From NCBI GenBank assembly GCA_902623735.1, contig CACNUU010000003.1, forward strand, positions 1 to 64,000: a DNA stretch of 64,000 nucleotides. The letters are read 5' to 3'. Of this stretch, positions 25,831 to 35,017 are shown piece by piece. The first letter of the stretch is position 1, and each line of letters starts with the position of its first letter. The DNA is from an uncultured Pelagibacteraceae bacterium (GTDB taxonomy: Bacteria; Pseudomonadota; Alphaproteobacteria; Pelagibacterales; Pelagibacteraceae). The notes under the pieces were generated by a model, which was not told the origin of the DNA, did no database searches, and saw only the letters and a list, made by a program, of their open reading frames with translations. The position numbers and the translations under genes were made by a program.

Positions 25831-26613
25831 ATGTCTAAAAATTTTGATTCAAATCAAAATTATTATTTCTTTAATAAAAAAGATTCAATTCCTATTGTTT
25901 TTATCCACGGAGTTGGCATTGATCATCAAATGTGGGGCCATCAAGTAAATTATTTTAATGAGTATTCAACCTTAACTTATGATCTGCTGGGTCACGGGAA
26001 AACTCCGTGTAATAAAGAAAAATTATCTCTTAAAGATTTTTCAGGACAGCTTTTAGAGATTTTAGATTATCTTAAGATAGATAAAATAAATCTTGTAGGA
26101 TTTTCTTTAGGGTCTTTGATTGCTTTGAATTTTTCATCTCTTTTTCAAAATAAAGTTGAAAAATTAATATTAATCGGAACTACTTATAAAAGATCTGATC
26201 AAGAAAGATCTCTTGTATTAGATAGATATAATCAAGCTAAATTAAATATGCCAATTTCTAAACAAGCCTTAAAAAGATGGTTTAGTGATAAATATCTTGA
26301 GGATAATCCTAAAACTTACGATTTATTTATGAATATTCTAAATAAAAAACCAGATGATCATAAAAATTTTCTCAAGGCTTATGAGTTATTTGCTAATCAC
26401 TATGATGATTTTGAGGCTATTAAAAAAATAGATAGAAAAACATTAGTAATGACTGGTTCAGATGATATCGGTTCAACTCCAGCAATGTCTAAAGAATTGG
26501 TCAAAGATCTTGTTAATTCCACTTATATAGAAATTAGAAATGGAAAACATCTTTGTAGTATAGAGTGTGCAGATGATGTTAATATGAGCATTAAAAATTT
26601 TATAAATAATTAA
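25831..26613 (+). CDS. Alpha/beta hydrolase
   Basis: This 260-residue hydrolase has the oxyanion region FIHGVGIDHQMW and the nucleophile elbow GFSLGS (Ser within G-x-S-x-G). A late aspartate lies in TGSDDIGSTPAMS and the catalytic histidine in NGKHLCSIE. It resembles the enol-lactonase/RutD type of small cytosolic hydrolases. It is 4 bp after the AA_synth gene and immediately before the aldehyde dehydrogenase, so it should act on an ester, lactone or carbamate-like product of the monooxygenase step. That order of reactions is inferred from gene order. Confidence 0.88.
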   Translation: MSKNFDSNQNYYFFNKKDSIPIVFIHGVGIDHQMWGHQVNYFNEYSTLTYDLLGHGKTPCNKEKLSLKDFSGQLLEILDYLKIDKINLVGFSLGSLIALNFSSLFQNKVEKLILIGTTYKRSDQERSLVLDRYNQAKLNMPISKQALKRWFSDKYLEDNPKTYDLFMNILNKKPDDHKNFLKAYELFANHYDDFEAIKKIDRKTLVMTGSDDIGSTPAMSKELVKDLVNSTYIEIRNGKHLCSIECADDVNMSIKNFINN

Positions 26614-28095
26614 ATGTCAAAAGTTCAAAATTTTAAAATGTATATTGACGGTGAGTGGGTTAATTCTTCCTCGGGAAAAAAAATTGAAACATTAAATCCA
26701 GAAAATAATGAAGTTTGGGCAACGGTTCCTGAAGCTAGTGAAAAAGACGTAGATAAAGCTGTCCAATCGGCTCAAAAGGCTTTTGATAACAGTTGGTCAA
26801 AATTACATCCAAGAGATAGAGCAAAATATTTAAGATTAATTGCTGATCAACTTAGAGCTAACGCAGAACATCTTGGTAAAATAGAGACTATTGATACTGG
26901 AAAACTTTTTAGAGAAACAAAAACTCAAGCAAACTATATTGCAGAATATTATGACTATTTTGCTGGTTTAGCAGACAAAGTGGAAGGAACTGTCGTTCCA
27001 ATAGATAAACCTGATATGCAGGTAACAACTACTAGAATACCTATTGGTGTTGTGGCTGCAATTATTCCTTGGAATTCTCAAATGCTTTTAACAGCTGTTA
27101 AGCTTGCTCCAGCCCTTGCTATGGGCAACACTGTTGTTATTAAAGCTTCTGAACTTGCTCCTGTTACCCTTTTAGAATTTGCAAAATTGGTTGAAAAAAC
27201 TGGAATACCAAAAGGAGTAATTAATATTATCACAGGATTAGGTGAACCATGTGGTAAAGCTTTAACAACGCATCATCTTGTGGAAAGAATTGCTTTTACC
27301 GGCGGACCCGAAACTGCAAAACATATTATTAAAAATTCTGCTGAAAATTTATCTCAAGTAAGTTTAGAGTTGGGTGGCAAAAGTCCAGTTGTAGTTTTTG
27401 ATGATGCTGATCAAGAAAATGCTTTAAATGGTATAACTGCAGGTATATTTGGAGCAAGTGGACAAAGTTGTATTGCAGGATCAAGACTTTATTTACATTC
27501 TAATATTTATGATGAGTTTTTAAAAAAATTAATTTCTAAAGCTGAAAATATAAAATTAGGTGGTCCAATGGAAAAAGACACCCAAATGGGGCCTTTAAAC
27601 AGTTTTAAACAATTAGAGAATATAGAAAAAAATATTAAAGCAACTCTTCATCAAGGTGGAAAAATCAGATGTGGTGGGAAAAGATCCTCTGTTTCAAACA
27701 AAGGTTATTACTTTCCAGCAACTATCATAGAATGTGAAAATCATAATCTTCCTGTTGCAGAAAATGAATTATTTGGTCCAATATTATCTGTCATGAAGTT
27801 TAGTAAAGAGGATGAGGTGATAGAAAAGATGAATGATAATAAGTATGGACTTTCATCTGGAGTTTATACTTCTAACTTTGCAAGGGGTCTTAGAGTATCT
27901 AAGGCAATACGTGCTGGAATAGTTTTTATTAACACTTATAGATTAATTTCTCCAATGGCTCCTTTTGGCGGTATTAAAGATAGTGGCTATGGAAAAGAAG
28001 CAGGAATTGAGTCTATAAAAGAATACACAAGAATAAAGACTACATGGTACAATTCATCTGATAAACCGATGACCGACCCATTCACAATGGGATAA
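26614..28095 (+). CDS. Aldehyde dehydrogenase of the monooxygenase operon
   Basis: This 493-residue ALDH-superfamily enzyme has the cofactor motif IIPWNSQ, the catalytic glutamate in SLELGGKSP, the catalytic cysteine in ASGQSCIAGSR and the C-terminal FGGIKDSGYGKEAGIESI. The gene begins directly after the hydrolase stop codon. It differs clearly from the ALDH at 10581, so the two are not recent duplicates. In this operon it would oxidise an aldehyde released by the upstream steps, giving an acid that can enter central metabolism. Cofactor preference (NAD or NADP) cannot be told. Confidence 0.88.
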   Translation: MSKVQNFKMYIDGEWVNSSSGKKIETLNPENNEVWATVPEASEKDVDKAVQSAQKAFDNSWSKLHPRDRAKYLRLIADQLRANAEHLGKIETIDTGKLFRETKTQANYIAEYYDYFAGLADKVEGTVVPIDKPDMQVTTTRIPIGVVAAIIPWNSQMLLTAVKLAPALAMGNTVVIKASELAPVTLLEFAKLVEKTGIPKGVINIITGLGEPCGKALTTHHLVERIAFTGGPETAKHIIKNSAENLSQVSLELGGKSPVVVFDDADQENALNGITAGIFGASGQSCIAGSRLYLHSNIYDEFLKKLISKAENIKLGGPMEKDTQMGPLNSFKQLENIEKNIKATLHQGGKIRCGGKRSSVSNKGYYFPATIIECENHNLPVAENELFGPILSVMKFSKEDEVIEKMNDNKYGLSSGVYTSNFARGLRVSKAIRAGIVFINTYRLISPMAPFGGIKDSGYGKEAGIESIKEYTRIKTTWYNSSDKPMTDPFTMG

Positions 28096-28098
28096 ATT

Positions 28099-28956
28099 TT
28101 GCCGATCAAACATTTATTAATCTTAATCTTTATAATGATTGCTCATGGAAGTGCTTTTCCAGTAGCAAAATTAGCTCTTAATAACTCAGTACCACCTATA
28201 CTAATGGCATCTTTGAGGATGGGTCTTGTGTTTGTAATTTTAATACCCTTTTGGAGATTTAAGATTCCAGAAAAAAAATACCTTAAATCTTTAATAGCTT
28301 TTTCTATATCTATGGGTGTTTTAGTTTATGTTTTTATGAACTTATCACTTTATTATTCATCAATTATATCCCCGATTATTCTTGGTTCTCAACTTGCTAT
28401 ACCTTTTGGAATTCTTGCAAGTGCTATAATGTTAGGGGAAAATATAAGCTCAAAGAAATGGTTATTGATATTTAGTGCATTCATAGGAATATTAATAATT
28501 TTTTTTGATCCTAAATTAGCTAATAATTTTTTGGGATTATTTTTTGCAAGTTTAATGGCACTATCTTTTGGATTATCACAGGTTTACTCAAGAGAATTAA
28601 GAAATTTAGATGTAAGCTTACTAAATGCTTTTGTGGGATTAATTGGTTTCTTGGTTTTATTGATCATTTCCTTTTTGATAGAAAAAAATACATTAACAAA
28701 TATTGTTTCTATTAATTTAGACTCATGGTTCCTGATTTCTTATCAAGCTATAGTGGTTTCTTTGGGAGCTCATTTATTAATGTTTTATTTATATAAATTT
28801 TATACAGTAGGAAAAATTTTTCCTTTTTATTCTTTATTCCCAATCTTTGGGATAATATTAACATTTCTAGTATTTGGAGAGATACCAACTTTATTGTTCA
28901 TATTAGGAGGGATTATTGTAATAACCTCAGTCTTTTTCCTTCATAAAATTAAATAA
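28099..28956 (+). CDS. EamA/DMT family permease
   Basis: This 285-residue protein has about ten hydrophobic segments arranged as two EamA repeats. Each repeat begins near a conserved proline/glycine pattern (AHGSAFPVAKLAL at the N-terminus) and ends in a terminal-helix motif (ILGSQLAIPFGILASAIMLGE, then LFPIFGIILTFLVFGE). The start is TTG, 3 bp after the ALDH stop. Members export or import metabolites, often amino acids. As the last gene of the operon it may move the substrate or a toxic intermediate. Confidence 0.83.
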   Translation: MPIKHLLILIFIMIAHGSAFPVAKLALNNSVPPILMASLRMGLVFVILIPFWRFKIPEKKYLKSLIAFSISMGVLVYVFMNLSLYYSSIISPIILGSQLAIPFGILASAIMLGENISSKKWLLIFSAFIGILIIFFDPKLANNFLGLFFASLMALSFGLSQVYSRELRNLDVSLLNAFVGLIGFLVLLIISFLIEKNTLTNIVSINLDSWFLISYQAIVVSLGAHLLMFYLYKFYTVGKIFPFYSLFPIFGIILTFLVFGEIPTLLFILGGIIVITSVFFLHKIK

Positions 28957-29030
28957 TTTGCTTATTGAAAATTTATTTAAATAAGCTTTAATTTATTTTT
29001 TATAAATTGTTAACAATAAGAAGGAAAATA

Positions 29031-30212
29031 ATGAAAAAACTAATTATTGCTGCTTTTATATTCGTTTCTACTTACACAACGAATGCATTTGCAGAAATTA
29101 AAATGGGTATAATTTTAGGTTTTACTGGACCTATTGAATCTCTTACACCAGCAATGGCTGCTTCAGCTGAGCTTGCTTTTAAAGAAGCTTCAGACTCTGG
29201 TTCATTATTAGGTGGAGAAAAAATTTCAGTAATAAGAGCTGACTCAACTTGTGTTGACTCAGCAGCAGCAACAGCGGCAGCTGAAGGTGTAATTTCACAA
29301 GGTGTGGCAGCAATTATGGGTGCTGATTGTTCAGGTGTAACTGGTGCAATCGCTTCTAACGTTGCAGTGCCTAATGGTGTTGTTATGATATCACCCTCTG
29401 CAACTTCTCCAGGATTAACTACTTTAGATGACAAAGGTTATTTCTTTAGAACTGCTCCATCTGATGCTAGAGGTGGACAGATCCTTGCTGATATTACTAA
29501 AGACAGAAAAGTAAAAAGTGTTGCAATCACTTATACAAATAATGACTACGGAAAAGGTTTAGCAGATGTTTACAAAGCAGCTGTTGAAGCTCATGGTATT
29601 AAAGTAACTACTGTAACTGCTCATGAAGATGGAAAAGCAGATTACTCATCTGAAGTGGCAACTCTTGCTTCAGCAGGTGGTGATGCAGTTGCTGTAATAG
29701 GATATCTTGACCAAGGTGGAAAAGGAATTATCCAAGCTTCTTTAGACTCTGGTGCTTTTGATAAATTTATTTTATCTGATGGTATGATCGGTCAATCTTT
29801 AGTTGATGCTTTTGGAAAAGATTTAAAAAAATCTTTTGGATCAATGCCTGGTTCAACTGGTAAAGGTGCAGGTGTATTCGGTAATGTAGCTAAAGCTGCA
29901 GGTATCGACAGCTCAGGTCCTTACACAGGTGAATCTTATGATGCAGCTGCTTTGATTGTTTTAGCAATGCAAGCAGGTGGATCAGCTGATAGAGCATCAA
30001 TTGCAAAAAATGTAATGGATGTTGCTAATAGCCCTGGAACTAAAATTTACCCAGGTGAACTTAAAAAAGGTTTAGATTTATTAGCTAAAGGTAAAAAAGT
30101 TGACTACGAAGGTGCAACTGGAGTTACTTTTACTAGCGTCGGTGAAGCTGAAGGTTCTTTCTTAGAACAAGAAGTTAAAGGCGGAAAATTCAAAACTAAA
30201 AAACAAAGATAA
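29031..30212 (+). CDS. Liv-type periplasmic substrate-binding protein (first system)
   Basis: This binding protein of the branched-chain amino-acid/amide ABC family has 393 residues. The ATG at 29031 is preferred over an upstream in-frame start at 29007 because it follows AAGAAGGAAAATA and opens directly onto the signal peptide (ending TNAFA). The mature start IKMGIILGFTGPIESL and the AVIGYLDQGGKG region are typical. It is transcribed towards the livM/H/F/G-type genes at 30337-34211 and shares a terminator with them, so it is probably their partner even though it lies on the other strand. Glycine- and alanine-rich codon use suggests high expression. Confidence 0.9.
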   Translation: MKKLIIAAFIFVSTYTTNAFAEIKMGIILGFTGPIESLTPAMAASAELAFKEASDSGSLLGGEKISVIRADSTCVDSAAATAAAEGVISQGVAAIMGADCSGVTGAIASNVAVPNGVVMISPSATSPGLTTLDDKGYFFRTAPSDARGGQILADITKDRKVKSVAITYTNNDYGKGLADVYKAAVEAHGIKVTTVTAHEDGKADYSSEVATLASAGGDAVAVIGYLDQGGKGIIQASLDSGAFDKFILSDGMIGQSLVDAFGKDLKKSFGSMPGSTGKGAGVFGNVAKAAGIDSSGPYTGESYDAAALIVLAMQAGGSADRASIAKNVMDVANSPGTKIYPGELKKGLDLLAKGKKVDYEGATGVTFTSVGEAEGSFLEQEVKGGKFKTKKQR

Positions 30213-30227
30213 TTTATCTTAAAATTT

Positions 30228-30257
30228 AAACCCCCAACATTAGTTTGTTGGGGGTTT
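30228..30257. terminator. Bidirectional terminator between binding protein and liv genes
   Basis: AAACCCCCAACA (30228-30239) pairs with TGTTGGGGGTTT (30246-30257) around a 6-base loop. An eight-T run follows on the plus strand. It ends the binding-protein transcript and can also end the converging liv operon. Confidence 0.9.
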
Positions 30258-30260
30258 TTT

Positions 30261-30332
30261 TTAAAAAAATAAATATTTGTCAGCCATATATAAAGCCCAA
30301 GCTATTGCAGCACCTGTAATAATATATTTCAT
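30261..30332 (-). CDS. Possible 23-residue membrane peptide
   Basis: The minus strand from the ATG at 30332 encodes MKYIITGAAIAWALYMADKY followed by three residues and TAA. The peptide is a single short hydrophobic helix with a charged tail. The ATG lies 4 bp after the stop of the livM-type gene and the stop lies just before the shared terminator, so it would be the last gene of the liv operon. There is no clear ribosome-binding site; reinitiation after livM would be needed. It may be a chance frame. Confidence 0.35.
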   Translation of the reverse strand: MKYIITGAAIAWALYMADKYLFF

Positions 30333-30336
30333 AATT

Positions 30337-31707
30337 TTATTTTATTTCTATTTTTTCAGGAAGTATACCTTTCGGTCTATATCTCATTATTACCAAGAGA
30401 CCAACTCCCATCATTAAAAATCTAAAATACGGAACACTCTCAATTAAATGCACTTTTAAAAAGTGTGAGTCATCTAATCCAGCAGTTGTTAAATTGATTA
30501 AGTAAAGACCAATCGGTGCCGCTTCAATCCATAAGAACCAGACTACAAAGCCTCCAAGTATTGCACCAAAATTATTTCCACTTCCTCCTATAATAACCAT
30601 CACCCAAATCAAAAAAGTATATCTTAAAGGCCTATAACTTCCTGGAGTGAACAATCCATCTTGTGTAACTAACATTGCTCCTGCAATACCAACAATGGCT
30701 GATCCTAAGACAAAAATTAATAAGTGTTGTTTAACTACATTTTTGCCCATTGCATTCGCAGCTTCTTCATTGTCTCTAATTGCTCGCATCATTCTTCCCC
30801 AGGGAGAATAAAGAGCTTTTTGAGTTAAGATTAATAGAATAATTACTACAACTAAAAATAATCCTGAGTAACAAAGTTTTACAAAAATTGAAGATCCTTC
30901 AATAACAAACTGATCTAAGGCTGCTTGTCTTTCAGCTAAGTCTGAAATTAAATTTAATTTGCTCGAGTTGAATTTTTCAACTAAATTTATAAACCAATCT
31001 GTCTGCTGTAAATTTACTTCATAAGGCGCAGGTCTTTTTAATCCAATTACATTTTTTACACCTCTTGTTAACCAATCCTCATGTTTTATAATTGCGATAA
31101 CAATTTCTGAAATAAGTAAAGTTGCTATAGCTAAATAATCTGCTCTTAATCCAAGAGCTACTTTTCCAATGACGAATGCTAATCCACCTGCAAACAAAGC
31201 TCCAACAACCCAAGAAAAAATAATTGGAAGACCTAATCCACCTAGAAAACCAGTTTTAGCTGGCTCTACATCTTCAATAGCCTCAATTCCAGGCTCTGAA
31301 ATAAATCTTATGATAATAATTCCTAAAATTATAATTGCAGCTATAATGTAAGTTCTGCTTTTTGATTTCTTATAATTTTTTAATATATATCTAACAGCCA
31401 TCACCATTGCTATTATAAGAAAAAGACTAAATAAAATATTAGATCCACCTGCACTCCAGGCTTCTTGAACTGGGTCTACTGAAATTAAAACTGCCGCCAA
31501 GCCACCTAAAGCCGTAAAACCCATTATTCCAAAGTTAATAAGACCAGCATAACCCCATTGAATATTGGCACCCATTGTCATCACTGCTGAAATAAGACAT
31601 AGATTAAATATTGATAGAGCAATATTCCAAGATTGAAATATGCCCACTAGAATAATTAATCCCATCATAATACTGTATGCAGCAATAACGTTTAAATTTT
31701 TTCTCAC
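30337..31707 (-). CDS. Liv-type ABC permease, LivM-like (first system)
   Basis: This 456-residue permease is of the LivM class, longer than the usual 300-420. The conserved LivM segment GYAGLINFGIMGFTALGG is near residue 52, and the coupling region WGRMMRAIRDNEEAANAMG is in the second half. Extra length comes from hydrophilic stretches near residues 85-160 and 215-275, the second of which probably faces the periplasm. It overlaps the LivH-like gene by 4 bp. Together with LivH, LivF and LivG it forms an importer for an amino acid or amide. Confidence 0.9.
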   Translation of the reverse strand: MRKNLNVIAAYSIMMGLIILVGIFQSWNIALSIFNLCLISAVMTMGANIQWGYAGLINFGIMGFTALGGLAAVLISVDPVQEAWSAGGSNILFSLFLIIAMVMAVRYILKNYKKSKSRTYIIAAIIILGIIIIRFISEPGIEAIEDVEPAKTGFLGGLGLPIIFSWVVGALFAGGLAFVIGKVALGLRADYLAIATLLISEIVIAIIKHEDWLTRGVKNVIGLKRPAPYEVNLQQTDWFINLVEKFNSSKLNLISDLAERQAALDQFVIEGSSIFVKLCYSGLFLVVVIILLILTQKALYSPWGRMMRAIRDNEEAANAMGKNVVKQHLLIFVLGSAIVGIAGAMLVTQDGLFTPGSYRPLRYTFLIWVMVIIGGSGNNFGAILGGFVVWFLWIEAAPIGLYLINLTTAGLDDSHFLKVHLIESVPYFRFLMMGVGLLVIMRYRPKGILPEKIEIK

Positions 31708-32714
31708 AGCACCTTCCCTTTAAATATACCTGATGGACGATAGAGTAATACAATGACCAGTATTGAAAAGGATACTGCAAATTTGTAATCTGTAGAGAGC
31801 AATTGCACTAGACCATCTGGCTCCATACTTTCAGGTAAAACATACATGAAAAATTTTCTATAAGCATAAGTTAACAATATTTCAGAGAAAGCAATTACAT
31901 ATCCTCCTAGAAAGGCTCCAAATGGATTACCAATGCCACCCACTATAGCTGCTGCAAATATTGGCAACATATTATTAAAGTAGGTAAATGGTTTGAAACT
32001 TTTATCTAAACCATATAAAGCACCACCAATTGTAGCAAGAATACCTGCTATAACCCAAGTTGTCATAACAATTTTTTTTGGGTCAATGCCTGATAACAAT
32101 GCCAAATCTTCGTTATCAGAATAGGCTCTCATACTTTTTCCTGTCTTAGTTCTATTCAGAAACCAAAACAGAGTTGAAACTAAAATCAATGTAACAATAA
32201 TTGTAATGACTTGAGTAGATTTAATCGCAAGACCCTCATTTAATCCTGTCATTTCTTTAAATTCGCCAGCTTTAATTAAAAATTTTTCTCCATCAAAAAA
32301 CCTTCTATCAGAAGGACCAATAATTATACGAACTACTGCTTGAGTAACAAACATTACTCCAATGCTTACCATCGCTAATTGCACAGGCGGACTTTTTTTT
32401 GTTCGGTAATATTTAAAGACAAATTTATCTATTATTAACATGTAACCAACCATAAAAATAATTGCGAAAGGAATTGCTAAAAGAGCTGTGGGAAAAACTC
32501 CAAGACTAATTCCAACAGACTGAAAATACCAAGTGAATAGGATCACAAACATTGTTCCAAAAGACATCATGTCTCCGGTAGCGAAGTTTGCAAATCGTAA
32601 AATTCCGTAAATTAAAGTTACAAAAATTGCACCAAGCGCTAATTGAGATCCATAAGCTAAAGCTGGAACAAAAATGTAATTTAATAAAAGTATAACCGCA
32701 TTTACAAAGTCCAT
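31704..32714 (-). CDS. Liv-type ABC permease, LivH-like (first system)
   Basis: The LivH-class permease has about 336 residues and eight or so membrane segments. Motifs include TLIYGILRFANFATGDMMSFG near the N-terminus, SMRAYSDNEDLALLSGID (coupling helix) and AAIVGGIGNPFGAFLGGY. The frame is open from a GTG at 32723, but the ATG at 32714 is better placed: it lies 1 bp after the LivF stop, with AGGTGG just upstream. It forms a heterodimer with the LivM-like protein encoded next. Confidence 0.88.
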   Translation of the reverse strand: MDFVNAVILLLNYIFVPALAYGSQLALGAIFVTLIYGILRFANFATGDMMSFGTMFVILFTWYFQSVGISLGVFPTALLAIPFAIIFMVGYMLIIDKFVFKYYRTKKSPPVQLAMVSIGVMFVTQAVVRIIIGPSDRRFFDGEKFLIKAGEFKEMTGLNEGLAIKSTQVITIIVTLILVSTLFWFLNRTKTGKSMRAYSDNEDLALLSGIDPKKIVMTTWVIAGILATIGGALYGLDKSFKPFTYFNNMLPIFAAAIVGGIGNPFGAFLGGYVIAFSEILLTYAYRKFFMYVLPESMEPDGLVQLLSTDYKFAVSFSILVIVLLYRPSGIFKGKVL

Positions 32715-32715
32715 A

Positions 32716-33423
32716 TCAACCACCTAGAAAAGAGCTTCTAACTCTTGGATCATCTAATAATTCTTTTCCAGTCCCAGAATGACGGTTTTCACCTGTTACT
32801 AAAACATAACCTCTATCAGAAATATTTAATGCCTGTTTTGCATTTTGTTCAACCATCAAAATCGCAACATTAGTTCTTTTAACTTTTACTATGTGATCAA
32901 ATAATTCATCCATAACTATTGGTGAAACACCCGCTGTTGGTTCATCTAACATTAGTACAGATGGTTTGATCATTAACGCTCTTCCAAGAGCCACTTGTTG
33001 TCTTTGTCCTCCTGACAGTTCACCAACTAACTGACTTCTTTTTTCTTTTAATATTGGAAATAAATCATAAATTTCATCTATAACTGAATTAAAATCAGTA
33101 TTTATTAAAAAAGCTCCCATTTCCAAATTTTCTTCAACTGTCATACCTGCAAAAACATTTTTTGTTTGAGGCACAAATGAAATACCTTCTTTAACTCTGT
33201 CTTGTGGAGAAAGTTTTGAAATGTCTTTACCATCAATAATTACTGAGCCAGATTTCAGATTTAACAAACCTAGCATCGCTCTCATTGCGGTAGATTTTCC
33301 AGCTCCATTAGGTCCAAGGATAGATACTATTTCTCCTCTTTCAACATTTACAGAACATGAATTAATTATATTTGGTCCATTGCCATACCCACCAGTCATG
33401 TTTTTACCTTCAAAGAATGCCAT
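32716..33423 (-). CDS. Liv-type ABC ATPase, LivF-like (first system)
   Basis: This 235-residue ATPase has Walker A GPNGAGKST, Q-loop FVPQTKNVFAG, signature LSGGQRQQVALGRALM and Walker B VLMLDEPTAGVSP. It belongs to the short LivF type, one of two ATPases in this importer. It follows the LivG-like gene by 2 bp and is followed directly by the LivH-like gene. No unusual features. Confidence 0.92.
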   Translation of the reverse strand: MAFFEGKNMTGGYGNGPNIINSCSVNVERGEIVSILGPNGAGKSTAMRAMLGLLNLKSGSVIIDGKDISKLSPQDRVKEGISFVPQTKNVFAGMTVEENLEMGAFLINTDFNSVIDEIYDLFPILKEKRSQLVGELSGGQRQQVALGRALMIKPSVLMLDEPTAGVSPIVMDELFDHIVKVKRTNVAILMVEQNAKQALNISDRGYVLVTGENRHSGTGKELLDDPRVRSSFLGG

Positions 33424-33425
33424 AG

Positions 33426-34211
33426 TTAATTATCCTTTAATTTTGAACCTCTTCCTAAATAACTTTCAATAACTTTTTCATCTTTTTTTGCATCCTCAAC
33501 TGAACCTTCGAAAAGAACCGAACCTTCTGCCATTACAATTACTGGATCGCATAATCTTCCTATAAAATCCATGTCGTGTTCTATCATACAAAAAGTGTAA
33601 CCTTTTTCTTTATTGAGCTTTTGAATAGCTGTTCCTAAATCTTTTAGTAAAGTTCTATTAACACCCGCTCCTACTTCATCTAACAAAACTAATTTTGCAT
33701 CAACCATCATTGTCCGACCTAATTCTAATAATTTTTTTTGTCCACCAGATAAATTTCCTGCTAATTCATTTTTTAAATGACCAAGATTAAGAAAATTAAC
33801 AACCTCAATGGCCTTTTCTTTAATCTGACTCTCTTCTTTTGCAACTAATGAAGGTTTTAATAAAGCGTTCATTAATTTTTCTCCAGATTGGTTACCTGGA
33901 ACCATCATTAGGTTTTCTAAAACTGACAAATTTGTAAATTCATGTGCTATTTGAAAAGTTCGAAGCAATCCTTTTGAAAATAACTCGTAGGATGGAACAT
34001 CTGTAATATTTTCATTGTTGAACATAACACTTCCAGCAGAAGATTTTAAATTTCCAGCAATAAGATTAAACAATGTAGTTTTGCCAGACCCATTGGGTCC
34101 AATAATGCCTGTTATAGTTCCCTTTTTTACTTTAAGTGAGCATTCTGAAACTGCAGCCAGTCCTCCGAAATATTTTGATAAATTATTAATTTCTAAAATA
34201 TTTTCAGACAT
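33426..34211 (-). CDS. Liv-type ABC ATPase, LivG-like (first system)
   Basis: This 261-residue ATPase has Walker A GPNGSGKTT, signature LSGGQKKLLELGRTMM and Walker B LVLLDEVGAGVN. The sequence reads DEVGAG where LivG proteins usually have DEP(T/A)AG; the catalytic glutamate is kept. The C-terminal VEDAKKDEKVIESYLGRG is the LivG-type tail. It is the first transporter gene of this operon and follows the ProC-like gene by 3 bp. Confidence 0.91.
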   Translation of the reverse strand: MSENILEINNLSKYFGGLAAVSECSLKVKKGTITGIIGPNGSGKTTLFNLIAGNLKSSAGSVMFNNENITDVPSYELFSKGLLRTFQIAHEFTNLSVLENLMMVPGNQSGEKLMNALLKPSLVAKEESQIKEKAIEVVNFLNLGHLKNELAGNLSGGQKKLLELGRTMMVDAKLVLLDEVGAGVNRTLLKDLGTAIQKLNKEKGYTFCMIEHDMDFIGRLCDPVIVMAEGSVLFEGSVEDAKKDEKVIESYLGRGSKLKDN

Positions 34212-34214
34212 TAA

Positions 34215-34982
34215 TTAATTATTTAATCTTTTGTGAATACTATTTAAAGTTTTAATCACAGATCTATAAACACCTTTTTTTTTCATTTCTTTTAAACCCT
34301 GCTCATTTAAACCTTTTGGTGTCTGAGACTCTTTAACTAAATATTTTAAGCTCTTCTTTGAATTCACTACTGCATCTTCTGATAAGGCTAAAAATAAGGA
34401 TGTTATATATTTTTGAGCATCCAATCTTTTGATTCCTTTTTTAGTCAACCAATCACTCATAACATTTAAAATCTCATAATAAGAGGCCATCATTCCTGAG
34501 GTTGACCAAAAGTTAATTGATAATTTTTCATTCTTAATCTCAACAGTTGATCCAATTTTATCGAAAAACATTTTTACTTTTTTGTTTGGAGGATAAATTG
34601 GAACTGGTCCTTTTTTTAACGATATTGGAGGTAATGGAATTGCTCTGACAATTTCAGACTTTACTTTAATCATCTTTTTTAGTTCTGGGAGTGTGATTGT
34701 AGAGATAAAACTAATTATTGTTTGATTATTCTTAAACTTTAAATCTTTGATAATTTTTCCTCCCACTACCGGGGTAACTGCCAAAAAGACCCAATTTGAA
34801 TTATTAATCACTTCTTGATTATTTTTTGCAATACTGATCCTGCTAAATTTTTTTTTAAGATTACCTGCTATTTTTCTATTTCTTGGTGAAATAATTATTT
34901 TTTTATACTTTATTTTTGAAGAACATATACCTGTAATAACTGAAGACGCTATTTTTCCAGTACCTATGAAACCAAGTATCAT
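34215..34982 (-). CDS. proC: Pyrroline-5-carboxylate reductase-like protein
   Basis: This 255-residue oxidoreductase has an N-terminal dinucleotide fold (ILGFIGTGKIASSVITGI), the VRAIPLPP segment typical of ProC and a C-terminal dimer domain ending ESQTPKGLNEQGLKEM. ProC reduces pyrroline-5-carboxylate to proline. The usual MPN after VRA is replaced by IPL, and the protein is shorter and more lysine-rich than a canonical ProC, so it may act on a related cyclic imine. It stands between the csiD-like gene and a Liv transporter, which suggests amino-acid catabolism rather than proline synthesis. The symbol is tentative. Confidence 0.68.
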   Translation of the reverse strand: MILGFIGTGKIASSVITGICSSKIKYKKIIISPRNRKIAGNLKKKFSRISIAKNNQEVINNSNWVFLAVTPVVGGKIIKDLKFKNNQTIISFISTITLPELKKMIKVKSEIVRAIPLPPISLKKGPVPIYPPNKKVKMFFDKIGSTVEIKNEKLSINFWSTSGMMASYYEILNVMSDWLTKKGIKRLDAQKYITSLFLALSEDAVVNSKKSLKYLVKESQTPKGLNEQGLKEMKKKGVYRSVIKTLNSIHKRLNN

Positions 34983-35017
34983 AATTTTTATAAATTTTAT
35001 TTATTCTTAATGATAGA

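Noticed and set aside
28960-28990. GCTTATT...AATAAGC inverted repeat as terminator after the EamA gene
   Set aside because: The stem is only 7 bp, AT-rich with a 12-base loop, and no clean T run follows; too weak to call.
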